NCBI RefSeq assembly: GCF_022605525.1
Contig: NZ_JAKQYJ010000002.1
Span: 682,001-746,000 of the forward strand
Origin: Porphyrobacter sp. GA68
Lineage (GTDB): Bacteria; Pseudomonadota; Alphaproteobacteria; Sphingomonadales; Sphingomonadaceae
Length of the DNA stretch: 64,000 nt
Direction of reading: 5' to 3'
Below are positions 27,327-35,642 of this stretch, in pieces; the first letter of the stretch is position 1; every line of letters begins with the position of its first letter. Below the pieces are notes generated by a model. That model was not told the DNA's origin, did no database searches, and was given only the letters and a program-made list of their open reading frames with translations. A program made the position numbers and the translations under genes.

Positions 27327-27980
27327 TCAGCGGCAGAACGAGCCCCAGCGCGACGCCTGATCGAAGTGGAAATGATCGGCGTGAGCGGCGTTGTAGTCGG
27401 GTGAAAGCACCGTTGCGAAAGCGGAACAGGCGCCATCACGCACCTGTCTGAGAAACGCGCCTTTTGCGGCCGGGTCTTCCCAGTCGTTCAACACGCTGAT
27501 TACGGTTCCGTCTTCAAGTCGGAAGCCGGAAATGTCTATCGCATTGCCGGTCGCATGTTCGCTGAAGGCGCCGTCCGATCTGCCGTACAGCCGGCGGCAG
27601 GAAAACGTGCCCAGATGCATGATTTCTTCCACGCCCGTCCCAAACAGTTCCTGAGCCACGGGGTCGAGGGAGTGACGCCGCCAATATTCCATTCCGGCGG
27701 CGACGGCGCAGGTCGCAACGGGCTCCTGAGGTTGCAGGGGAAACTGCGTCAGCTGCAGACGATCTTCACGCAGGCATTCGCCATCTCCCGCCGGTGGTAG
27801 GAGGCGAAACTCGATCTCGCTGTTGGTCAGAACCGTTCGGCAAAGCTCCGCATCCTCCTTCAGCGAAACCAGCTTGGAACTTGTCGCCCAACCGGGCGGA
27901 TCGCCCAGGTCGAGCGGCGCCCACGGGTTGTGCTGCGGATGGGCCGCCAGCCAAGCTCTCGCCGCTAGCACTCCAGCCAT
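27327..27980 (-). CDS. extensin-like family protein
   Basis: This protein of at least 217 residues has an N-terminal hydrophobic segment and an extensin-like C-terminal domain (named from plant cell-wall proteins but common in bacteria). It shows CAVAAGMEYWRR, FSCRRLYGRSD, SEHATGNAIDISGF and the C-terminal HADHFHFDQ. The SEHATGNAID and HADHFHFD elements resemble the zinc site of D-Ala-D-Ala/M15-like peptidases, so a peptidoglycan role is plausible. The start is unclear: ATG 27980, GTG 27992, or an upstream CTG at 28046 that would restore a basic membrane-anchor N terminus. It lies downstream of udgX on the same strand. Confidence 0.82.
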   Translation of the reverse strand: MAGVLAARAWLAAHPQHNPWAPLDLGDPPGWATSSKLVSLKEDAELCRTVLTNSEIEFRLLPPAGDGECLREDRLQLTQFPLQPQEPVATCAVAAGMEYWRRHSLDPVAQELFGTGVEEIMHLGTFSCRRLYGRSDGAFSEHATGNAIDISGFRLEDGTVISVLNDWEDPAAKGAFLRQVRDGACSAFATVLSPDYNAAHADHFHFDQASRWGSFCR

Positions 27981-28082
27981 GATTACGAGCACGCCTAAAA
28001 CCGCGCGATCACCCCTGAAACGGCCGATGTGACGGGAGAACTTCAGACTTGAGGCGCCTTTTGATGCTCGATGGGTTAGCTC

Positions 28083-29525
28083 TTATACACCCTCCAGCTC
28101 CCGCAATCGTTCCCGCACCGCGTGCAGATCTGCATCGAACATGCCGGTTTGCGCGTCACGCGCGGGCCCGTCCAGGCGCAACAGGTAGGACGGATGCGCC
28201 GTGATCCACAACTCGCTCCCGTCCTCCAGCATCTGCGGCTGCCCCCTGACCCGGGCGATGCTGACCGTCTTGCCCAGCAGTGCGCGCGCCGCGCTGGCCC
28301 CCATGGCCAGGATCAGCTTGGGACGAACCAACGCCCGCTCGCTTTCCAGCCACCACCGGCACGTGTCGATCTCCTTCGCCGCGGGCGACTGGTGAATGCG
28401 GCGACGCCCGCGCGGCGTGTACTTGAAATGCTTCACGGCGTTCGTGACGTAAGCCTGGCTGCGGTCGATCCCGGCCTTCTGCAGATGAAAATCGAGTAGC
28501 TGACCGGCTGGCCCGACGAATGGCCGTCCGCTCTGGTCTTCCTGATCGCCCGGCTGTTCGCCGACAATCATCAGCATGGCTTCGCGCGGCCCTTCGCCCA
28601 TCACGGCGGTGTTTTCCAACAAGCCTATCGGGCACTTGCGGCAACCATGGATCGCCTTGCTGACCCCCTCCAGCGTGTCCGGCTTTTCCTCGAACTCCAG
28701 CGCTCCGGCTTCCACCATCCGGCTTTCCCTTGCCTGTGCCCCGGCGACGAGTGCCGGAATCAACGACGCCTCCGGCATGTTCTTCCAATACCGCTTGGGC
28801 ATTTCCTTCAGCATGGCGCCGACCTTCAAACGCGCCGGGTTGAAAATCGACGCGTAGTAACTGCGCCAAAGGTCCTCCACCGGATCCCCGTCAGGTGCAT
28901 CAGAGCGGCTCGCAGGAGGTCCTTCTCGCATCGTGACCCCGTCCCAATGCAAACAGCCTTTGGGCGTCAGGATCGACCAGCGCATGTTGGCAAACCGGCG
29001 CATGAAGAAACCGGCGTTGGCCCGGACAATGTGGTGCTCAGGTTCGAACCAAGCGACGTAATGCTCCTCCCCTCCCTCATCGAGCAGGCGAAATCGGACA
29101 AAGGCGTGCATCTTGTGGCTGTCGCGGCGCACCGCCTTGTCGAGCTCTTCCGCGCGCCGAACATCTGGGTCCGCCCTGTCTTCCATGATGCGGGGATTGC
29201 TACGATGGCGCCACAACAGCCGGTAAAGCAGCGCGAACCGGTCCGCATCGGAATGAAGGGCAACATTCTTGGCAAGGGTTAGGAACCGCTTGGAAGCGCG
29301 CACCGTTCTGTGCGGATCCTGCGGCACGGGAAGAGAGCGAGCGGTAACTGCGAACAGATCTCCGCCTGCCCCAGGCTCAATCCAGACGACCTGATCGGGC
29401 GGTACATCGCACTGCAACAGAACGCGTGCGCGATCCCGCCAAAAATCGAAGTCGTCCGGTGCAGGTAGTTCAACAGTATAGGAGCCGGCCACGTCGCTTG
29501 CCAGCGCGGGGTGCCCGGCACTCAT
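28083..29525 (-). CDS. udgX: UdgX family uracil-DNA binding protein with N-terminal DUF4130 domain
   Basis: This is a two-domain fusion of 480 residues. Residues about 15-250 match the DUF4130/'probable DNA metabolism protein' domain, with DRFALLYRLLWRHR and a Trp-, Tyr-rich core ending MPKRYWKNMPEA. Residues about 285-478 are a family-4-like uracil-DNA glycosylase of the UdgX type: Cys295 and Cys298 (CRKC), motif GEQPGDQED (322-330), the UdgX-specific RRRIH loop with His378, Cys389, and HPSYLLR (444-450). UdgX from mycobacteria excises uracil and then becomes covalently bound to the abasic site through this His. The ATG overlaps the upstream radical SAM stop as ATGA. Which lesion it meets in vivo is not known from sequence. 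Confidence 0.93.
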   Translation of the reverse strand: MSAGHPALASDVAGSYTVELPAPDDFDFWRDRARVLLQCDVPPDQVVWIEPGAGGDLFAVTARSLPVPQDPHRTVRASKRFLTLAKNVALHSDADRFALLYRLLWRHRSNPRIMEDRADPDVRRAEELDKAVRRDSHKMHAFVRFRLLDEGGEEHYVAWFEPEHHIVRANAGFFMRRFANMRWSILTPKGCLHWDGVTMREGPPASRSDAPDGDPVEDLWRSYYASIFNPARLKVGAMLKEMPKRYWKNMPEASLIPALVAGAQARESRMVEAGALEFEEKPDTLEGVSKAIHGCRKCPIGLLENTAVMGEGPREAMLMIVGEQPGDQEDQSGRPFVGPAGQLLDFHLQKAGIDRSQAYVTNAVKHFKYTPRGRRRIHQSPAAKEIDTCRWWLESERALVRPKLILAMGASAARALLGKTVSIARVRGQPQMLEDGSELWITAHPSYLLRLDGPARDAQTGMFDADLHAVRERLRELEGV

Positions 29526-30766
29526 GCGGCGAACAGCTCCAGCTGCTCGGCTTTAGGCGCCAGCAGGCGGCGCAGATCGACCTTGTCCGTCAACCCGGTC
29601 GGACGCCAATCGGCCGCGCAGATGAAAGGGCGCACCTTGCCAATGGAAACCGTCAGCTTGCCAACATCTTCCAGCCGCAGGTTGCGATGACGGCGGGACG
29701 CAAGGATCCGATCGACAGCGTGAACGCCCAACCCCGGTACGCGGAGCAGTTGCTCCCTGCTCGCCCGGTTTACATCAAGCGGAAACTGCTCCCGGAACTT
29801 GAGCGCCCAGGCCAGTTTCGGATCGATGTCGAGCGGAAGATTGCCGTCATCTTCCGTTGCCTGCATCACTTCGCGAGGCGCGAAACCGTAGAACCGCATC
29901 AACCAGTCGGATTGATAAAGGCGATGTTCGCGGATCAGCGGCGGCCGCTTCAGGGGCAAGACCGCGCTGGCATCAGGAATGGGCGAGAACGCGGAATAAT
30001 AGACCCGGCGCAGCCGATAGCTGTCATACAGTCGGCTAGCCTTGCCAACGATATCTGCGTCCGTCGCACTGTCTGCCCCAACAATCATCTGGGTTGATTG
30101 GCCGGCGGGAGCAAACCGCGGGGCATGTCGAAACCGCTTCTTTTCGTCCCGAGCCTGACTGATCGCCAATTTCACGCCGCCCATCGCGCCTTCGATCTGG
30201 CGAGCGTCCTTGTCCGGGGCCAGCCGAGTTAGTCCGGCGTCGGTCGGCAGTTCGACGTTGATGGAAACGCGATCTGCATACAATCCCGCCTGATGAACCA
30301 GTTCCGGGTCGGCATCGGGGATGGTCTTGAGGTGGATATAGCCGCGAAAATCATGCTCTTCACGTAGCAGGCGGGCAACCTCAACCAGCTGTTCCATGGT
30401 GTGATTGGAGCTTTTGATGATACCCGACGACAGGAACAGACCTTCGATATAATTGCGCCGATAGAAGTTCAGCGTCAGGTCCACGACCTCCTGCGGCGAG
30501 AACCGGGCACGTCGCACGTTCGAGCTTTTTCGATTGATGCAGTAATGGCAATCGAAAATGCAATGGTTTGTCAGCAGAACCTTCAGCAGGGAAATGCACC
30601 TGCCGTCCGGAGCATACGCGTGGCAAATGCCCATTCCCTCAGTCGAACCAACACCCTTCCCGCTGCGGGAATCCCGCTTAGCGGTGCCTGAAGACGCACA
30701 GGACGCATCGTATTTCGCCGCGTCGGCGAGGATTTCCAGCTTCTGAAGGATCGTCTGTTCGGTCAT
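29522..30766 (-). CDS. putative DNA modification/repair radical SAM protein
   Basis: This 414-residue radical SAM protein has the cluster motif C-x3-C-x2-C at Cys69, Cys73 and Cys76 (NHCIFDCHYCINR). Three further cysteines, Cys23 (YDASCASSG), Cys48 and Cys57 (GICHAYAPDGRC), might hold a second cluster. A helix-hairpin-helix DNA-binding segment (NRASREQLLRVPGLG) follows near residues 338-352. It matches the family annotated as putative DNA modification/repair radical SAM protein, normally found beside DUF4130/UdgX proteins. The substrate and reaction are not known to me. A LexA-type box ends 2 bp from its start codon and no Shine-Dalgarno is visible. The family N terminus supports the ATG at 30766. 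Confidence 0.92.
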   Translation of the reverse strand: MTEQTILQKLEILADAAKYDASCASSGTAKRDSRSGKGVGSTEGMGICHAYAPDGRCISLLKVLLTNHCIFDCHYCINRKSSNVRRARFSPQEVVDLTLNFYRRNYIEGLFLSSGIIKSSNHTMEQLVEVARLLREEHDFRGYIHLKTIPDADPELVHQAGLYADRVSINVELPTDAGLTRLAPDKDARQIEGAMGGVKLAISQARDEKKRFRHAPRFAPAGQSTQMIVGADSATDADIVGKASRLYDSYRLRRVYYSAFSPIPDASAVLPLKRPPLIREHRLYQSDWLMRFYGFAPREVMQATEDDGNLPLDIDPKLAWALKFREQFPLDVNRASREQLLRVPGLGVHAVDRILASRRHRNLRLEDVGKLTVSIGKVRPFICAADWRPTGLTDKVDLRRLLAPKAEQLELFAA

Positions 30767-30801
30767 TCGTTCTATGTATGTTCTTGCCGCGTGTTTGGCC
30801 A
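30766..30801 (-). promoter_or_regulatory. predicted promoter of the radical SAM-udgX operon
   Basis: On the minus strand, TGGCCA (30796-30801; 4 of 6 match to TTGACA) and TACATA (30773-30778) are separated by 17 bp. Transcription would start about 7 bp on, at or next to the ATG, which predicts a leaderless mRNA and fits the missing ribosome site. LexA bound at 30769-30783 would block the -10. Confidence 0.5.
30769..30783 (-). promoter_or_regulatory. candidate LexA (SOS) box
   Basis: GTTC (30769-30772), seven bases, GTTC (30780-30783); read on the minus strand this is GAAC-N7-GAAC, the LexA operator of Alphaproteobacteria. It ends 2 bp before the radical SAM start codon and overlaps a -10-like TACATA. 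An 8-base match is expected about twice by chance in 64 kb counting both strands, so the evidence is its position. Confidence 0.7.
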
Positions 30802-30974
30802 GAGCTAATCATTGGCTCCGCTGCCGCGACGTTCCTGACGAAAGCGCTTGCGGCGCCCGCGCGTTCCTGCGGTACAGCGCGGGACCGTGGCCGTCGCGGG
30901 GCAAGACTGGTCCGCAGGTGGAGGAACTAATGCCCGGCACCGCCCGTTCCGCCCTGCAAAGGAGGAATAAAGCG

Positions 30975-31457
30975 ATGCATCACAATGAAGCCGACCCGGA
31001 AGAGTTGAAGCAGAAATTCTGGAAGGCGTTGGCGGATTCGCCCTTCGTGTTTCTGGAACGAAAGGCCGAACCCGGCGAAGGTGTGGTCATGACGGCAAAG
31101 CTCGACCCGGACGCGAACAGCGCAATCTGGTTTTTTACCCAGCGCAGCAATTCACTCGCTCAGATGGGTGAGGCAGTGTGCACGTTCGCGAGCAAGGGGC
31201 ATGACGTCTTCGCCCGGTTCGATGGCCGGCTGTCCGAAGAGACAAGCCGCGAACGGCTAGACAAGGAATGGGACCGGATAACCGCCGCGTGGTTCGACGG
31301 CGGGAAGGATGACCCTAACCTCCTCATGCTTAGGATGGACCTTGGAGAGGCGCAGATCTGGGACAGCGATCTGGGGCTCTATTACAACACGAAGATGATT
31401 TTGGGCGGTGATGTCCGTGACCAGATGCCCAAACACACGGCAGAGGTTCAACTCTAG
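30975..31457 (+). CDS. pyridoxamine 5'-phosphate oxidase-like, general stress protein family
   Basis: A 160-residue split-barrel flavin-binding protein like general stress protein 26/PNPOx-related proteins. It shows KFWKALADSPFVFLERKA, AIWFFTQRSNSLAQM and VFARFDGRLSEET, with a C-terminal MDLGEAQIWDSD. It probably binds FMN or F420; enzymatic activity is unproven. The ATG at 30975 has a perfect GGAGG at suitable distance. A second in-frame ATG at 30930, also with GGAGG, would add 15 residues. It is divergent from the SOS-type radical SAM operon across about 190 bp and ends at a strong terminator. Confidence 0.85.
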   Translation: MHHNEADPEELKQKFWKALADSPFVFLERKAEPGEGVVMTAKLDPDANSAIWFFTQRSNSLAQMGEAVCTFASKGHDVFARFDGRLSEETSRERLDKEWDRITAAWFDGGKDDPNLLMLRMDLGEAQIWDSDLGLYYNTKMILGGDVRDQMPKHTAEVQL

Positions 31458-31498
31458 CTTCTCGTACGAAGGCGAATAGATCTGCCTTGCCGTACAAG

Positions 31499-31527
31499 CG
31501 CCGCCCGGTCGACCGGGCGGCGTTTTT
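31499..31527 (+). terminator. Rho-independent terminator after the stress-protein gene
   Basis: A 24-bp perfect palindrome, CGCCGCCCGGTC followed by GACCGGGCGGCG (31499-31522), folds into a GC-rich hairpin followed by TTTTT (31523-31527). It terminates the plus-strand gene and lies in the gap before the convergent permease gene. Confidence 0.9.
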
Positions 31528-31536
31528 CGTTGCGCG

Positions 31537-33114
31537 TCAGACCGCGCGGGGCGGATCGATCGGCAGCATGGTTTCCTCGCCCTCGATATCGTCCACGACT
31601 TCGATGATGCCGCGGCCCAGGTGGCTGCGGCTGCGGCTGTAAGAGAAGTAGATGAGCAGTCCAACCGCGCCCCAAACCGGGAAGACCAGCATGGCGTGAT
31701 ACGGAAGGTTGAAGAACAGGAAGGCGCAGCCGAGGATCGATGCCGGGGCGACAAACCATACGCCGGGGACGGAAAACGACCGTTCGCGGTGGGGTTCCTT
31801 CACGCGCAGGATCAGGACCGCAACCGCCACCATGAGAAAGGCATATAGCGTGCCGGTATTCGCAATCTCGGCCAGCTTGCCTACGGGCAGGAACGCGGCG
31901 GCGAATGCCACGACCGAGCCGGTGATCATCGTGACGATGTACGGCGTCCTCCATTTGGGGTGAATGGTCGACAGCCTTTCCGGCAGAAGGCCATCACGCG
32001 ACATGACGAAGAAGATGCGCGTCTGGCCATACAGCAGGATGAGGATCACGGAGGGCAGCGCGATGAACGCGGCGAGGCCGACGAAGTTGCCAACCGTCGA
32101 ATAGCCAATCTGCCTCAGGACATGCGCCAGTGCTTCGTTAGAGCAGACCAGCATTTCGGAATACTGCGGCAGCGCGCACTGCCGGGCCAGCTCCGCAGAG
32201 CCTGCCGGAAACGGTATGCCGTTGGGCCCCATGATGGGTTGCCCGCCGATTGTCCCGATGGCGCCTGCTGCCACCAGAATGTAGAACACGGTGCAGAACA
32301 GCAGACTGCCGATCAATCCGATAGGCACGTTGCGCTGAGGATTTTTGGTTTCTTCCGCCGCGGTTGAGACGGAGTCAAAACCGACATAGGCGAAGAAGAT
32401 GATCGCGGCTGCGCCCACCGCGCCAAGGCCTGTTCCAAAGCCGCCAAAGACGCCGGCGGGCAGGAACGGGTTGAACCGGCCGGTGCTGAATTCCTCGCTC
32501 GGCAGGGTCAAGGCGATGAAGGCGGTGAGAGCGATCACCTTAATCGCAACCAGCACGGCGTTGACACGCGCGCTTTCGGTGGTGCCGATAACCAGCAGCC
32601 ATGTAACAGCAAGGGCAATCACGACCGCCGGCAGGTTGATGAACCCGCCTTCCGCCCCGCCCAGCACCAGCGGACCGGCAGTCAGCCATGTCGGCAATGC
32701 CAGCCCCGTTAATTCGCGTAATGTTCCAACGAAATAGCCGGACCATCCCACCGATACAGCCGATGCCGCAACCGCGTATTCCAGAACGAGGGCCCAACCC
32801 ACCGTCCAGGCGAGCAGTTCGCCCATTGTGGCGTAGGTGTAGGTGTACGCCGAACCCGACACGGGTATCATCGAGGCGATTTCCGCATAGCACAGGGCGG
32901 CAACGATGCAGATCGCCCCCGCGATGGCGAACGCCAGCATCAGGCCGGGTCCGGCTTTCTGCGCGCCTTCCGAAGTGAGAACGAAGATCCCGGTGCCGAT
33001 CACGGCGCCTATCCCGAACAAAGTCAGCTGCAGCGCACCCAGCGTACGCGGCAACGCCTTTTTCCTGGCAGTCGCCAAAATTGCATCAAGCGGCTTTACC
33101 CGGCCAAACAGCAT
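31537..33114 (-). CDS. APC family amino acid permease
   Basis: This 525-residue transporter has about 12-14 membrane helices. The first helix carries the APC substrate motif [15 protein letters not shown], and [20 protein letters not shown] marks the sixth. The arrangement, with a later [16 protein letters not shown], resembles the cationic amino acid transporter (CAT) group. The substrate is uncertain. The ATG at 33114 is preferred because GGGGGA lies 7 bp upstream; the frame also has an ATG at 33129. It stands alone, convergent with the stress-protein gene and divergent from panB. Confidence 0.9.
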   Translation of the reverse strand: MLFGRVKPLDAILATARKKALPRTLGALQLTLFGIGAVIGTGIFVLTSEGAQKAGPGLMLAFAIAGAICIVAALCYAEIASMIPVSGSAYTYTYATMGELLAWTVGWALVLEYAVAASAVSVGWSGYFVGTLRELTGLALPTWLTAGPLVLGGAEGGFINLPAVVIALAVTWLLVIGTTESARVNAVLVAIKVIALTAFIALTLPSEEFSTGRFNPFLPAGVFGGFGTGLGAVGAAAIIFFAYVGFDSVSTAAEETKNPQRNVPIGLIGSLLFCTVFYILVAAGAIGTIGGQPIMGPNGIPFPAGSAELARQCALPQYSEMLVCSNEALAHVLRQIGYSTVGNFVGLAAFIALPSVILILLYGQTRIFFVMSRDGLLPERLSTIHPKWRTPYIVTMITGSVVAFAAAFLPVGKLAEIANTGTLYAFLMVAVAVLILRVKEPHRERSFSVPGVWFVAPASILGCAFLFFNLPYHAMLVFPVWGAVGLLIYFSYSRSRSHLGRGIIEVVDDIEGEETMLPIDPPRAV

Positions 33115-33248
33115 TCGTTTATCCCCCATACGGCGCGGCAGGGCGCCGCCCGTCCGATGTTTGGCCGGAAGCTAGCGAAAAGCTGCTGCTTGGCAAGGCA
33201 GAACTGCGCGCTTTTACAGATAGGAGTCAGCGTGTAACTAGCACGGCC

Positions 33249-34121
33249 ATGTCCACCACCTTCCAGCTCGACACCGCGACCAGTCGCGCCTCTCCCACGC
33301 CGCAGCCGATGAAGCGGCTGACAGTCCCCGCCATCAGAAAGCGCAAGACGGACGGCGTCACTGCCGAACCGATCGTGATGCTGACCGCCTATACCGCGCG
33401 CATGGCGCAACTGCTGGACGCGCATTGCGACCTGTTGCTGGTAGGGGACTCGCTGGGTCAGGTGATTTACGGCCTTCCGTCCACCGTGCCGGTCACGCTT
33501 GAGATGATGGCGAACCATGCTGCGGCGGTGGTGCGCGGATCATACCATGCCGTTGTGATCGTCGACATGCCGTTCGGCAGCTACGAAGCCTCGCCCGAAG
33601 CCGCTTTCGCCAGCGCCGCGCACCTTCTCAAGGTCAGCGGCGCGGCAGGGGTGAAGCTGGAAGGCGGCGAGGCGATGGCCGAAACGGTCGCCTTCCTGAC
33701 ACAGCGCGGCATACCGGTCATGGGGCACGTCGGGCTCACCCCGCAGGCGGTCAATGTGCTGGGCGGCTATGCGGCGCGCGGCCGGAGCGACGCGGAGGCG
33801 CAGAAGATCGTGCGCGATGCCAAAGCGCTGGATGACGCCGGGGCGTTTGCGATCGTTGCAGAAGGGGTGGTCGAACCCACCGCGCTGGAAGTGACGCAGG
33901 CCGTTTGCGCCCCCGTGATCGGCATCGGCGCGTCGGCCCAATGCGATGGGCAGGTGCTCGTTTCCGAAGACATGCTCGGCCTGTTCGAACGGGTGCCCCG
34001 CTTTGTTAAGCGTTACGCCGATCTGGCAAGCATCATTGAGGAGGCCGCTTCAACATACGCGTCCCAAGTGCGCAGCCGCCAATTTCCCGGTGCGGCGCAG
34101 ACTTATCAGCCGACCACCTGA
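33249..34121 (+). CDS. panB: 3-methyl-2-oxobutanoate hydroxymethyltransferase
   Basis: PanB transfers a hydroxymethyl group from methylene-THF to 2-oxoisovalerate, giving ketopantoate for pantothenate and CoA. The 290-residue product has [65 protein letters not shown] and [20 protein letters not shown], the complete barrel motif set with metal ligands. The ATG at 33249 is chosen because family similarity begins soon after. Its end is 9 bp from the convergent regulator gene. Confidence 0.95.
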   Translation: MSTTFQLDTATSRASPTPQPMKRLTVPAIRKRKTDGVTAEPIVMLTAYTARMAQLLDAHCDLLLVGDSLGQVIYGLPSTVPVTLEMMANHAAAVVRGSYHAVVIVDMPFGSYEASPEAAFASAAHLLKVSGAAGVKLEGGEAMAETVAFLTQRGIPVMGHVGLTPQAVNVLGGYAARGRSDAEAQKIVRDAKALDDAGAFAIVAEGVVEPTALEVTQAVCAPVIGIGASAQCDGQVLVSEDMLGLFERVPRFVKRYADLASIIEEAASTYASQVRSRQFPGAAQTYQPTT

Positions 34122-34130
34122 CGCCTTGTG

Positions 34131-35501
34131 TCAGCCGGACGATACGGCAGAAAAAGGCGTGGCGCCCTGTGTCATGCGGTCAGGCGCCAGCTTCAACCCG
34201 GTTGGCGGAAGGGAGCGTTGATGGCAGCCCACCCGGCGGCAGCGGATGCAGCCCATTCCGGTGGGTGTCCTGACAAGCTGAGGCATGCGCTGTAGCATAG
34301 CCAGTTCGCCCGCAAACCGGGTTTCCAGTCCGATGGCAATGGCGAACCGCCTGTCGCGGTCGGTGTCGCCGGAAGAGCGGGCGATGGTGATCCAGTCTGC
34401 CGGACTGGCACTGTCGACCTCCACCTGCTGCACATGCCACTCACCCGGCCGCCCCAGCGCGCTGTGGAGACGCCACAGAGGGCAGCTCCCCCTCACATCC
34501 AGGAAGGTGGCCCCGCTTGCTCCGGCAAGCAGCTTGGAAAACTGCCCGGCCGCGTCCACCCGGACCATGAAGATCGGCAAGCCGCGCTCTCCCACCCGCT
34601 GCAGAGTGGTCAGCCGGTGGGCAAGCTGTTCGAAACTGACGCCGAACCGCCCCTGCAGGATCGGCAGGTCATAGCCGGTGGCCTGGCACGCCCGCACGAA
34701 GCGGCTGTAGGGCATCACGAGAGCGGCGGCGAAATAACTGTACAGGTATCGTTCGAACAGGATGCGCGCAGTGCTGCCTGGCGCGATGCCCGATCCGGCG
34801 GCGATTGCCTCCACTGCGCTGCGCTGTTCAAGGATGGCGAGCTGCTTGGCAAGCTGGAAGGTCCGCGCCGCTGGTGCCAGCATCTCGGACAACTGCACCT
34901 GCCGTGCATGCAGGTCCAGTCGCCGCGTCAGGCCCGGGATCACGCTCTCCGGCACCACCCTGACCGACAGCTGGTGCCGCTGCCGCAGATGTTCGATCAG
35001 AGCGGTTGCGCTGTCGCCCCGCGACAATCGCAGCTCGTCGGCGAGCTGTTCGGCGGAATGGTCCAGATCGGCGAAGTGGTTGCGCCACTGTTCAATCGCC
35101 TGGCGGGCAATGGCCCCCGGGTCGTCCGGCGCGCCGGCCGCAGGCGATTGGCCATCGTACAGACGAGCAAAAGCCGCAGCGACGCTGGGTGCTGTCGCCA
35201 GCAATTCCTCGACCTCACGCCGGTCGATCGCGAGATCAGCAAACCGCGCGTCGGTCAGACGCCGGGCCATGCCATCGATGCCGCCGGTGCTGTCATCGGG
35301 CCGCAGTGACAAGGGATCAACTTCGAATTCGGATACAAGCTGCATCAGAACGCGGGCGCTGAGTGGCCGCTGATTACGCTCAAGCAGGGTGAGATAGCTG
35401 GCTGAGATGCCCAAGCGGGCGGCCATCGCACCTTGGGTGAGGTCCGCGTGCCGGCGCAGCTTCCGCAAAGCGGGCCCGGCATACAGGTCTGCTCGTGTCA
35501 T
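34131..35501 (-). CDS. RamB/ScfR-type XRE family transcriptional regulator
   Basis: This 456-residue regulator has an N-terminal Cro/CI helix-turn-helix (residues about 8-62: LRKLRRHADLTQGAMAARLG, then SASYLTLLERNQRPLS). A central DUF955-like domain lacks the HExxH peptidase motif, and a C-terminal DUF2083 region carries the cysteine pattern C-x2-C-x4-C (CIRCRRVGC). This architecture is that of RamB (corynebacteria/mycobacteria) and ScfR-like regulators that sense short-chain acyl-CoA and control the glyoxylate shunt. It is divergent from aceA, the classic RamB target. The start at 35501 is set by the HTH domain. Confidence 0.9.
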   Translation of the reverse strand: MTRADLYAGPALRKLRRHADLTQGAMAARLGISASYLTLLERNQRPLSARVLMQLVSEFEVDPLSLRPDDSTGGIDGMARRLTDARFADLAIDRREVEELLATAPSVAAAFARLYDGQSPAAGAPDDPGAIARQAIEQWRNHFADLDHSAEQLADELRLSRGDSATALIEHLRQRHQLSVRVVPESVIPGLTRRLDLHARQVQLSEMLAPAARTFQLAKQLAILEQRSAVEAIAAGSGIAPGSTARILFERYLYSYFAAALVMPYSRFVRACQATGYDLPILQGRFGVSFEQLAHRLTTLQRVGERGLPIFMVRVDAAGQFSKLLAGASGATFLDVRGSCPLWRLHSALGRPGEWHVQQVEVDSASPADWITIARSSGDTDRDRRFAIAIGLETRFAGELAMLQRMPQLVRTPTGMGCIRCRRVGCHQRSLPPTGLKLAPDRMTQGATPFSAVSSG

Positions 35502-35564
35502 AACCCCGTTTGTATCAATTATGACATTCGGACAAGAGATGCAGCGGGCTCTGTCCCGCAATGA

Positions 35565-35579
35565 ACAAACTTTTTGTAA
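35565..35579. promoter_or_regulatory. candidate operator of the aceA regulator
   Basis: The inverted repeat ACAAA-CTT-TTTGT (35565-35577) lies in the 141-bp gap between the regulator and aceA. It contains AAACTTT, the left half of the corynebacterial RamB motif. It sits 66 bp before the aceA start, a fitting place for control of aceA. Confidence 0.5.
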
Positions 35580-35642
35580 CTTCCGGTCGTTCGTGAGGTG
35601 CCGGTCATGCTTTAGATGTGCAGACACACACGGGAGCCATGA

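Noticed and set aside
34131-35501. peptidase function for the DUF955-like domain in the aceA regulator
   Set aside because: No HExxH motif is present; the family acts as a transcription factor.
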